NCBI GenBank assembly: GCA_013151655.1
Contig: JAADHX010000008.1
Span: forward strand, 1-6,168
Source: Actinomycetota bacterium
GTDB lineage: Bacteria > Actinomycetota > Acidimicrobiia > Acidimicrobiales > Poriferisodalaceae
DNA: 6,168 nucleotides
Direction: 5' to 3'
Part shown: positions 1 through 5,327 of the stretch, piece by piece
Numbering within the stretch: the stretch's first letter is position 1
Layout: every line of letters begins with the position of its first letter
Notes under the pieces: generated by a model
Seen by the model: the letters and a program-made list of their open reading frames with translations, nothing else
What the model was told of the DNA's origin: nothing
Database searches by the model: none
Made by a program: the position numbers and the translations under genes

Positions 1-12
1 CGTTCTACAGCT

Positions 13-82
13 GGCTTCGCTAGTTCGCGACACCTGCGGTTTCGCTCATACGCGTTGGGCTTCGCTAGTTCGCGACACCTGC
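13..82. repeat. Two exact copies of a 25-bp direct repeat, 45-bp period
   Basis: Positions 13-37 and 58-82 are identical over 25 bases (core TTCGCTAGTTCGCGACACC) and are separated by a 20-bp spacer. Sequence before 13 and after 82 does not continue the 45-bp period, so only about one and a half units are present. Each copy contains the short inverted pair TCGC...GCGA (4-bp stem), too weak to call a hairpin terminator. The period is a multiple of three and the + strand stays open here, but no plausible start or protein domain is present, so I treat it as intergenic repeat DNA. It may be a member of a dispersed intergenic family, which cannot be tested from one window. Confidence 0.8.
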
Positions 83-173
83 CGTTCAGCGTCCCACCCC
101 CTGGGTACGTTCATCGTCGACTCGGAAGCGCTCTTGTCTTCCGCCCAAGGCCAACAGTCCAGCCACTTCCCCT

Positions 174-177
174 GGAG
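174..177 (+). promoter_or_regulatory. Ribosome binding site of the four-Cys small protein
   Basis: GGAG lies 5 bases before the ATG at 183. It is a modest but correctly placed Shine-Dalgarno sequence and supports that ATG, which is the only good in-frame start before the cysteine motif. Confidence 0.55.
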
Positions 178-182
178 TCCAC

Positions 183-428
183 ATGTCGTTCTATTCGCCA
201 ATAGGTCATTCACAGTCAAACTCACAAAGTCCGCGTCGTTTCGTAATCGACTGCGATGTCTGCGTTGCCTGCGCTACCGCAGTTTGTAACAGCTGCGTTG
301 TGACACACCTCGTCCGCGACGAACCCGACAGTGCGGTCATCATCGACCTAGCCGAGGCTCGCGCACTGAAGGCCCTTGGCGATGGTGGGCTCGTCCCGCG
401 CCTGAGGCATGCAACCATGAAGGAGTGA
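183..428 (+). CDS. Small four-cysteine (zinc-ribbon-like) conserved actinobacterial protein
   Basis: This 81-residue protein has no assigned function. After a polar N-terminus (1-18) comes the core RRFVIDCDVC, then C24-x2-C27-x7-C35-x2-C38, the spacing expected of a small zinc ribbon or similar metal site; C30 is an extra cysteine. A compact region follows (IIDLAEARALKALGDGGLVPRLRH, here split as IIDLAEAR at 53-60 and GLVPRLRH at 69-76). I recall short actinobacterial hypothetical proteins with the same pattern of VIDCD, paired cysteines, a hydrophobic strand and a GLVP.LRH end, so it is probably a real conserved family and not a chance frame. The stop overlaps the queG GTG by 4 bp (GTGA, 425-428), so the two are probably translated together. 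Metal binding is inferred from cysteine spacing only. There is no signal peptide or membrane segment, so it is likely cytosolic. Confidence 0.8.
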   Translation: MSFYSPIGHSQSNSQSPRRFVIDCDVCVACATAVCNSCVVTHLVRDEPDSAVIIDLAEARALKALGDGGLVPRLRHATMKE

Positions 429-1567
429 TTACAGCCGCACTCGACGACGTCGCCCGATGGGCCGCCGCGGCAGGGCTCGATGCTCACGGAGTCACAGACG
501 CAGCACCGTTCGACGAAGCAAGGATGCGAATCGACGAGCGCAAGGCTGCCGGGCTGCACGCTGGCATGTATTTCACCTATGGCAAACCCGAACGCTCGAC
601 CGACCCGACGCACCTCCTCGACGGCGCTCGATCGATTGTTGTCGGGGCCTTGTTGTACCGACGCGATCGGGTCGAACAGATGCCTGGCGGGCCTCGCGCT
701 GCCGTTGCCCGATACGTGTGGGAGCCCTACTACGACCAGTTGCACGATCGGCTAGAGGTTGTCGCGGCCGAACTTCGGTCAATTGGGGCGGCAGCGGTTG
801 TGGTACTCGACGACAACCGAATGGTCGACCGGGCCGCCGCCTATCGAGCTGGGCTCGGTTGGTTCGGCAAGAACACCAACCTACTATCGGACGATCTTGG
901 TAGCTGGTTTGTGCTTGGATCTGTCGTGACCGATGCCGTTATCGAACCTGCGAACACCCCAATGGCCGACGGCTGCCGAAGCTGCAACCGCTGCCAGGTC
1001 GCATGTCCGACCGGTGCGCTCGACACGGCAGGTGTTCTCGATGCCAGGCGGTGTCTCGCGTGGCTCGTTCAAGCGGCCGGAACTTTCCCTCCTCAATTTC
1101 GCGAGGCTCTTGGCGATCGAATCTATGGCTGCGACGATTGTCAGGCGGTGTGCCCCCCGAATGTGCGCGACGAGCGGACCCGCTCGGTGCCTGTGGTCGC
1201 AGACGATGCCACCACAACTGTGGATTTACTTGAGCTTCTAAGATCGAGCGATGACGAACTGACTGCTCAATACGGGCAGTGGTACATCCCTCGCCGCCGG
1301 CCCGAGTACCTCCGCCGAAACGCCCTGGTTGCGCTTGGCAACGTGGCCGAACCGCGACGCGAGCTCGCGAATGGTCGAGGTGCCGACGTCGACGAAGTGC
1401 TTGTCCGGATGCTCCAGAGCAAACATGTGGTCGAAGTTGGCCATGCCATCTGGGCCGCGAGACGCCTCGGCCGCGACGAACTGGTTAGCCGGTGCGTGAC
1501 CGGCGGCACGGCGTCGCTCGACCCTGCCATAGTGGCCGAGCTCGATCGGTCCGTTCCGTCTCGTTAG
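425..1567 (+). CDS. queG: Epoxyqueuosine reductase QueG
   Basis: QueG is a cytosolic, cobalamin-dependent iron-sulfur enzyme that reduces epoxyqueuosine to queuosine at the wobble base of tRNAs with GUN anticodons, the last step of queuosine synthesis. The 380 residues match the family length. The N-terminal domain carries LDDNRMVDRAAAYRAGLGWFGKN at 128-150 (given here as LDDNRMVDR and AGLGWFGKN); by alignment to known QueG sequences D129 is the catalytic acid. A ferredoxin-like part follows with C184-x2-C187-x2-C190-x3-C194-P, then C210 and C236-x2-C239-x3-C243-P (YGCDDCQAVCP), enough ligands for two [4Fe-4S] clusters. The C-terminus (about 295-350, RRNALVALGN and GHAIWAARRL) resembles the HEAT-like repeats of QueG. 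The start is GTG at 425. An AAGGAG abuts it directly, too close for a normal SD, so translation probably depends on termination of the upstream gene. No other queuosine gene is visible in the window. Confidence 0.94.
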   Translation: MITAALDDVARWAAAAGLDAHGVTDAAPFDEARMRIDERKAAGLHAGMYFTYGKPERSTDPTHLLDGARSIVVGALLYRRDRVEQMPGGPRAAVARYVWEPYYDQLHDRLEVVAAELRSIGAAAVVVLDDNRMVDRAAAYRAGLGWFGKNTNLLSDDLGSWFVLGSVVTDAVIEPANTPMADGCRSCNRCQVACPTGALDTAGVLDARRCLAWLVQAAGTFPPQFREALGDRIYGCDDCQAVCPPNVRDERTRSVPVVADDATTTVDLLELLRSSDDELTAQYGQWYIPRRRPEYLRRNALVALGNVAEPRRELANGRGADVDEVLVRMLQSKHVVEVGHAIWAARRLGRDELVSRCVTGGTASLDPAIVAELDRSVPSR

Positions 1568-1585
1568 GCGGTAGCGTCGCGCCCT

Positions 1586-2713
1586 GTGGTTCGCCACCTG
1601 CTTGTCACCAACGACTTCCCACCCAAAATAGGCGGTATTCAGGCCTACCTATGGGAGCTCTGGCGTCGGCTTCCAGCCGACGAAGTCACCGTGTTCACGA
1701 CGCCGTATGCCGGGGCGGCCGAGTTCGACGCCGGTCAGGCGTTTCGCGTCATCAGGGCGCGCGATAAATGGCTCGTGCCAAGACCAGGGTTGGCCGCCCA
1801 GATCGACAACATCGCCGATGAGGTCGGGGCCGAGCTGGTGGTGATCGATCCCGCACTCCCGCTTGGCGGAATCGGTCCCAGACTTCGCCACCCATATGCG
1901 GTGATACTTCATGGCGCCGAGGTCGCAGTGCCCGGACGTTTGCCGATCAGCAGACAGGCGTTGCGTAAGGTGTTGATCGAAGCCAGGTTGGTCGTCGGTG
2001 CGGGCATGTACCCAATGGCCGAAGGCAATCGAGCCGCCGGATGCACCCTTGAGTCGATCTATGTTCCACCCGGTGTCGACACCGCCCGGTTCCGTCCACT
2101 TACAGACGATGAGAGGAGCGCGGCGCGACAAAGGTTCGATATCGACGTCGAAGCTCAGATGGTGCTAGCAGTGTCGCGACTGGTTCCGCGTAAGGGTTTC
2201 GACGTTGCTATCGAGGCCGCTGCGAAGCTCTCCGAGTCGTACCCTCGGCTGGTGCTCGCAATCGGTGGTACCGGCCGCGATGAGCGCCGGCTCAAACGCA
2301 AGGCTGCGGCGCTCGATGCTCCGGTGACGTTCCTGGGACGCTTCAGCGAACAGGACAAGCCCGAACTTTTTGGCGCCGCCGACGTGTTCACGATGTTGTG
2401 TCGCACTAGGTGGGGAGGCCTCGAGCAAGAGGGATTCGGAATTGTGTTTGTCGAAGCCGCGGCGGCTGGCGTGCCTCAGGTCGCGGGCGACAGCGGTGGT
2501 GCCGCCGAAGCCGTGCTCGATGGCGAAACTGGGGTAGTGCTGGCGAACCCAAACGATGTCGACGCGGTTGTCGCCGCGTGGCGGTCGATCCTTGACAACC
2601 CCGACGGCGCCGCTGAAATGGGTCGCAAGTCTCGGGTGCGAGCAGTGTCGGAATTCTCGTATGACACGTTGGCTCTGCGGCTCCGCGCTGGCCTGGCCGC
2701 AGCGGTCCAATGA
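1586..2713 (+). CDS. pimB: PimB'-type GT4 mannosyltransferase
   Basis: This is a GT-B fold, family 4 glycosyltransferase of 375 residues. In actinobacteria PimB' transfers the second mannose from GDP-mannose to phosphatidylinositol monomannoside on the cytosolic face of the membrane, on the way to PIMs, lipomannan and lipoarabinomannan. The N-terminus VTNDFPPKIGGIQAYL (7-22) holds the GG loop. HGAE at 109-112 fits the acceptor-side His. PPGVDTARFRP at 161-171, SRLVPRKG at 197-204 (R198 and K203 are the diphosphate-binding basic pair), and EGFGIVFVE at 282-290 (the E-x7-E motif, E282 and E290) are the family signatures. CRTR at 272-275 followed by GVPQVAGDSGGAAEAV (295-310) closely resembles mycobacterial PimB'. 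The GTG start lies 18 bp after queG with no SD. The end overlaps the next ATG. Related GT4 enzymes (MgtA, PimC) are possible alternatives, so the exact acceptor is inferred. Confidence 0.85.
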   Translation: MVRHLLVTNDFPPKIGGIQAYLWELWRRLPADEVTVFTTPYAGAAEFDAGQAFRVIRARDKWLVPRPGLAAQIDNIADEVGAELVVIDPALPLGGIGPRLRHPYAVILHGAEVAVPGRLPISRQALRKVLIEARLVVGAGMYPMAEGNRAAGCTLESIYVPPGVDTARFRPLTDDERSAARQRFDIDVEAQMVLAVSRLVPRKGFDVAIEAAAKLSESYPRLVLAIGGTGRDERRLKRKAAALDAPVTFLGRFSEQDKPELFGAADVFTMLCRTRWGGLEQEGFGIVFVEAAAAGVPQVAGDSGGAAEAVLDGETGVVLANPNDVDAVVAAWRSILDNPDGAAEMGRKSRVRAVSEFSYDTLALRLRAGLAAAVQ

Positions 2714-3174
2714 ACGAAGTTGATCAGAACGATGTCCACGAGCCAGAACCCGACCCGCGCCGCGGCTGGGTTCTCGTCAGGGCCAACTGGGTTGTCACAG
2801 CTGTTCTAGCGGTGAGTCTTGGCCTCGGGTTAACAGCCCCCCGCTCGCTTGGAGTCGTAGCTGCATTCATATCGATTGCAATGCTCCTTGCCGGGATCGT
2901 GGCGTTCATCTATTCATTCTTCGTCGCTCTCGACCGCAGCCGCACCGAAGAAATTTCGACCGCCGGTCTCTATTTGTTGGCTGAAGGCGCGCCAGCGGCA
3001 ACGCGTTGGAACATGATCGGAGCAATCGTCGCTCAGTCGGCGGTGGCGGTGACCGCGGCATTGATCGAACCAACCAGTGCACTCATATTTGGCGTTCTAG
3101 CTCCGATGCTCGGTCTAGGAATTGCCGGAATTTGGTCGGCTAAGCACGGTGTGTTCCGGCCCCGGTTTCGGTGA
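2710..3174 (+). CDS. Four-helix integral membrane protein, partner of pimB'
   Basis: This 154-residue protein has an acidic cytosolic-looking N-terminus (1-20), then four hydrophobic segments at about 27-43, 47-73, 102-118 and 122-143, ending in a basic tail (FRPRFR). Between segments 2 and 3 lies a polar loop with LDRSRTEEISTAGLYLLAEG at 74-93. The motif SRTEEIS..GLYLLAEGAP and the closing FGVLAPMLGLGIAGIWSAKHG (127-147) resemble an uncharacterised actinobacterial membrane family that I recall beside pimB'-like genes. The start ATG overlaps the pimB' stop by 4 bp (ATGA) and has no SD of its own, so its synthesis is probably coupled to pimB'. A role in organising or moving mannolipids at the membrane is a guess from context only. 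No catalytic motif is visible. Confidence 0.85.
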   Translation: MNEVDQNDVHEPEPDPRRGWVLVRANWVVTAVLAVSLGLGLTAPRSLGVVAAFISIAMLLAGIVAFIYSFFVALDRSRTEEISTAGLYLLAEGAPAATRWNMIGAIVAQSAVAVTAALIEPTSALIFGVLAPMLGLGIAGIWSAKHGVFRPRFR

Positions 3175-3294
3175 TCTGCGCTTTTCAAGACCTACCGATT
3201 CACTCGGGTTTAGACGGGTATGCAACATCGTTGGGTGCTGACGGTGGCAGAATCAACCAGACGAGAAGCGCCAGCTAGCCCCGGAGGAACGACG
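3175..3294. other. 120-bp intergenic gap, probable start of second transcription unit
   Basis: This is the largest gap between genes in the window. The in-frame ATG at 3220 would extend the next protein by 25 residues with no family support, so I leave these bases non-coding. I see no hairpin followed by a T run, hence no clear intrinsic terminator for the upstream genes. TTGGGT (3231-3236) and CAGAAT (3248-3253) look promoter-like but are only 11 bases apart, too close for a standard sigma-70-type promoter. Confidence 0.4.
3283..3287 (+). promoter_or_regulatory. Strong ribosome binding site of the SRPBCC gene
   Basis: GGAGG lies 7 bases before ATG 3295. It is the best Shine-Dalgarno sequence in the window and decides the start in favour of 3295 over the upstream in-frame ATG at 3220. 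Confidence 0.85.
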
Positions 3295-3738
3295 ATGCTC
3301 GATGAAGCCACCGAAGTCAGAGTCATTCAGGCGTCCCCAGAGCGTTGTTATCAACTGGCTGCCGACGTTGCCAGCTACCCAGACTGGACAACCGATCTGA
3401 AGGACGCCACGATTCTCGAAGTCGACAGCGAGGGACGGCCGTTCTTGGTCGAGTTCCGCGCCGCGGCCATGGGTCGCTCGGCGGCTTACACCTTGCAGTA
3501 CGACCATTCCGAGGCGCCTAGCCGCATCTCGTGGGTTCAGACGGCTGGCGACATCACCAAACGTCTCGACGGGTGGTACACCTTTGGCGCCATCCCAGAC
3601 TCACCCGACGAGTGTGAGGTCACCTATCACCTCGAAGTCGAGCTGCTGGTGCCCCTTCCAGGGTTCGTGAAGCGCAGAGCCGAAGGTCGGATCATCCACA
3701 CCGCGCTCGCCGACCTTCAGGCCAGAGCCGAAGGTTGA
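3295..3738 (+). CDS. SRPBCC (START-like) family protein, Rv2185c/TB16.3-like
   Basis: This is a 147-residue member of the SRPBCC fold (also called polyketide cyclase/coenzyme Q-binding Coq10-like), which forms a deep hydrophobic pocket for lipids or other small ligands. The N-terminus EVRVIQASPERCYQLAADVASYPDW (7-31; hallmarks ASPERCYQL and SYPDW) matches the strand-helix start of the fold. DGWYTFG at 92-98 and EVTYHLEVELLVPLPGFVKRRAEGR (hallmarks VTYHLEVEL and FVKRRAEGRI) make the late strands and the long C-terminal helix. Length and pattern are close to mycobacterial TB16.3 (Rv2185c). It has no signal peptide or catalytic motif. Only 4 bp separate it from the ATPase, as in the mycobacterial Rv2185c-Rv2184c pair (from memory), so the two probably act together, perhaps as a lipid carrier and a chaperone-like ATPase. 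The ligand is unknown. Confidence 0.88.
   Translation: MLDEATEVRVIQASPERCYQLAADVASYPDWTTDLKDATILEVDSEGRPFLVEFRAAAMGRSAAYTLQYDHSEAPSRISWVQTAGDITKRLDGWYTFGAIPDSPDECEVTYHLEVELLVPLPGFVKRRAEGRIIHTALADLQARAEG
3730..3734 (+). promoter_or_regulatory. Ribosome binding site supporting the TTG start of the ATPase
   Basis: GAAGG sits inside the end of the SRPBCC gene, 8 bases before TTG 3743. An alternative in-frame GTG at 3758 would lie 23 bases away, too far, so the TTG is preferred even though both starts keep the whole Walker A motif. Confidence 0.6.
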
Positions 3739-3742
3739 CCCC

Positions 3743-4927
3743 TTGAGTGGCGCGAACGTGCTGCTCTTTACCGGCAAGGGCGGTGTTGGTAAGTCGACGA
3801 TCGCAGCTGCGACCGCCGTCCGGGCCGCAGAGTTAGGCCTACGGGTCCACCTCGTGTCGGCTGATGCTGCTCACAGTCTTGGCGATGTGTTTGGCATGGC
3901 GATCGGCGACGCTGGCGTCGAGGTCTGTGACGGTCTTACCGCAAGCGAACCAGACAGCAGGGTGAGGCTCGAGGCTGGCTGGGACACGATTCGCACGACG
4001 GTCGCCGCCATCGCAGGTCAGTCAGGAATCTCGGCAATTCAGGCCGGCGAACTCACGGTCATCCCCGGTGCCGATGAACTGATTGCGTTATCGGTGATTG
4101 GCGAGGTGGCCGACCGTACCGACCTGGATCTTGTCGTAGTCGACTGTGCTCCCACGGCTGAGACCATCCGATTGTTGTCGGCGCCCCAGGTCATCAACTG
4201 GTGGATCGACCGGCTAACGCCGCTGGCGGCTCCATGGGCTGGCGTGGTTGGGCCAATGCTCGAACAGGCCGTCGGAGTCGAGCTACCCAAAACGCGAGCG
4301 CTCGATGACCTGCGTCGACTATCGGACCGGTTGAGCGCCACCCAAAAACTTCTGACCGATCCGGTCAGAACGGGTGTGCGCCTTGTTTCGGCCCCAAACC
4401 CGGTTGTGGTAGCCGAAACCAGAAGAGCACACTCGTACCTGTCGTTGTTCGGTCTACGCGTCGATGCCGCGATTGTGAATCGGCTTTTGCCAGAGGCCGT
4501 GGCCGATCCGTTCTTCGAGCGCTGGCGAAAGGTCGAAGCCGAACAGGTCGAACGCCTCAGCACCGACCTTGCCCCGGTGCCGGTGTGGCCAGTCGAACTC
4601 GCGGGGTCAGAGATCGTTGGCGTTGAGGCCCTTGCCACGTTTGGTCGCTCCATTTACGGCGCTGAGGATCCGACCGCCAGGTCGACTACTTACCCATCAC
4701 TGGTGTGGGCTTCCGATGGTGACCGAGCCACATTAACTATGGCTATTGGAGCCGTCGACGGGTCGTCGATCGACGTCGGACGCCACGGCGGCGAACTCAT
4801 TATCACCATAGGTCCGCATCGGCGGATGGTTGCGCTGCCAGATTCGTTGCTCGCCCACGATGTGGCAACGGCGAGCCTCGAACAAGGATCTCTCAACATT
4901 GGTTTCGAGCTCGTTCAGAAGGTTTGA
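3743..4927 (+). CDS. ArsA/Get3-family ATPase with C-terminal HSP20-like domain
   Basis: This 394-residue SIMIBI-class ATPase is related to ArsA, Get3 and mycobacterial Rv2184c. The deviant Walker A motif GKGGVGKST is at 11-19 (signature K12, phosphate-binding K17). Switch I is SADAAHSLGDVF at 39-50 with D41 as the likely water-activating Asp; relatives usually have DPAH here, so Pro is replaced by Ala. Switch II is VVVDCAPTAETIRLL at 131-145. VNRLLP at 245-250 fits the adenine-contact loop. A hydrophobic helical stretch (about 150-180, WWIDRLTPLAAPW) could form the client groove. The last 80 residues (about 316-394) read as beta strands ending IDVGRHGGELIITIGPHRR and ALPDSLL...ASLEQGSLNIGFEL, the pattern of the ArsA_HSP20 alpha-crystallin domain also found in Get3d proteins. 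With only two cysteines (C62, C135), there is no CxxC zinc motif and no arsenite site. Thus it is unlikely to be an arsenic pump ATPase; a chaperone-like role is inferred. Confidence 0.9.
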   Translation: MSGANVLLFTGKGGVGKSTIAAATAVRAAELGLRVHLVSADAAHSLGDVFGMAIGDAGVEVCDGLTASEPDSRVRLEAGWDTIRTTVAAIAGQSGISAIQAGELTVIPGADELIALSVIGEVADRTDLDLVVVDCAPTAETIRLLSAPQVINWWIDRLTPLAAPWAGVVGPMLEQAVGVELPKTRALDDLRRLSDRLSATQKLLTDPVRTGVRLVSAPNPVVVAETRRAHSYLSLFGLRVDAAIVNRLLPEAVADPFFERWRKVEAEQVERLSTDLAPVPVWPVELAGSEIVGVEALATFGRSIYGAEDPTARSTTYPSLVWASDGDRATLTMAIGAVDGSSIDVGRHGGELIITIGPHRRMVALPDSLLAHDVATASLEQGSLNIGFELVQKV

Positions 4928-4972
4928 TCAACCAGTTGGGCGGCGATGTGCGGCGCGCGTCTTTCGGCCCGT

Positions 4973-4978
4973 TAGTTT
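4973..4978 (+). promoter_or_regulatory. Possible -10 element for a leaderless transcript
   Basis: TAGTTT fits the actinobacterial TAnnnT -10 consensus and ends 7 bases before ATG 4986, which has no Shine-Dalgarno. This places a start site at or next to the A of the ATG, as in leaderless actinobacterial mRNAs. No good -35 sequence is visible, so this is a weak prediction. Confidence 0.25.
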
Positions 4979-4985
4979 TGACCCG

Positions 4986-5327
4986 ATGGATGATGCCGAC
5001 GACAACTCAGGGCCCGGCGACGACATTGGTGGGCAACTGTCTGATGCCGCCCGCGATCTAATCGGCGCCGGCCGGGCGTTGCTTGATGGCGCCGAACGCT
5101 GGCTCGACCAGTCCGGTGAAAGGACCGACGGCGCAACCGTCGAGCAGACAGTCCAACGCTGGGTGCAGCTCGGTCAGGCCGCGGTCGCTGGCTTTGTTGA
5201 GGAGTCGGGTTTCGGCTCCACGCCGACCAGATCGGATCAACAAGTACCACCAGACGATTCCCAGCCAATCGTGGGTATCTCCGTCACCGACCGACGCAAC
5301 GACGCGACCGACGGGGGCCAGCAATGA
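4986..5327 (+). CDS. Small acidic protein of unknown function upstream of the ROK kinase
   Basis: I do not recognise a family for this 113-residue protein. It has an Asp-rich start (MDDADDNSGPGDD, 1-13), a helical centre made of two amphipathic stretches, about 17-42 (QLSDAARDLIGAGRALLDG...WL) and 51-73 (TVEQTVQRWVQLGQAAVAGF), and a disordered-looking polar tail rich in Asp, Gln and Pro. It has no cysteine, signal peptide, membrane helix or catalytic motif. The reading frame is open further upstream, into the ATPase gene, but ATG 4986 is the first start that does not overlap it. No SD is present. The stop overlaps the kinase start by 4 bp (ATGA, 5324-5327), so the two are likely co-translated. 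Its position after the ATPase is like that of Rv2183c in M. tuberculosis, but I cannot claim homology. Helix pattern and acidity suggest a binding partner or regulator, which is inference. Confidence 0.7.
   Translation: MDDADDNSGPGDDIGGQLSDAARDLIGAGRALLDGAERWLDQSGERTDGATVEQTVQRWVQLGQAAVAGFVEESGFGSTPTRSDQQVPPDDSQPIVGISVTDRRNDATDGGQQ

Larger units (their letters stand above)
1..182. other. Intergenic leader upstream of the first gene
   Basis: No convincing gene lies here on either strand. The left two thirds hold the 25-bp direct repeats. The rest (about 83-182) should contain the promoter of the 183-1567 gene pair, but I cannot find a well-spaced -35/-10 pair. TTGTCT at 134-139 is the only -35-like hexamer and has no good TAnnnT partner 16-18 bases downstream. 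Confidence 0.5.

Noticed and set aside
13..82. CRISPR array
   Set aside because: Only two copies, a 20-bp spacer, no cas genes in the window and no further units on either side.
1..210. Plus-strand open stretch through the repeat as a truncated protein
   Set aside because: It has no start in the window, shows a 15-residue repeat only because the DNA repeats, and would overlap the start of the four-Cys gene.
206..745. Long open frame on the minus strand (179 residues)
   Set aside because: It lies opposite the four-Cys gene and queG, both supported by family motifs and correct spacing. Its translation shows no recognisable domain, and long antisense frames are common in GC-rich DNA.
2165..2710. 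Minus-strand open frame of 181 residues
   Set aside because: It is antisense to pimB', which has clear catalytic motifs; the antisense translation has no recognisable motif.
3220..3294. N-terminal extension of the SRPBCC protein from ATG 3220
   Set aside because: The extra 25 residues do not match relatives, and GGAGG sits 7 bases before ATG 3295, which gives the usual family length.
4039..4653. Minus-strand open frame of 204 residues
   Set aside because: It is fully antisense to the ATPase, rich in Ser, Arg and Thr as expected of a shadow frame, and has no ribosome binding site or domain.
3743..4927. Arsenical pump ATPase (arsA) of an arsenic resistance operon
   Set aside because: It has a single ATPase domain and only two cysteines, no metalloid-binding cysteine triad, and no arsB, arsR or arsD nearby.
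4928..4940. Short inverted repeat (CAAC/GTTG) after the ATPase stop as a terminator
   Set aside because: The stem is 4 bp with a 2-base loop and there is no T run after it.
4830..4985. Upstream extension of the acidic protein into the ATPase gene
   Set aside because: It would overlap the HSP20-like domain coding region by almost 100 bases; ATG 4986 avoids this and gives a sensible acidic N-terminus.
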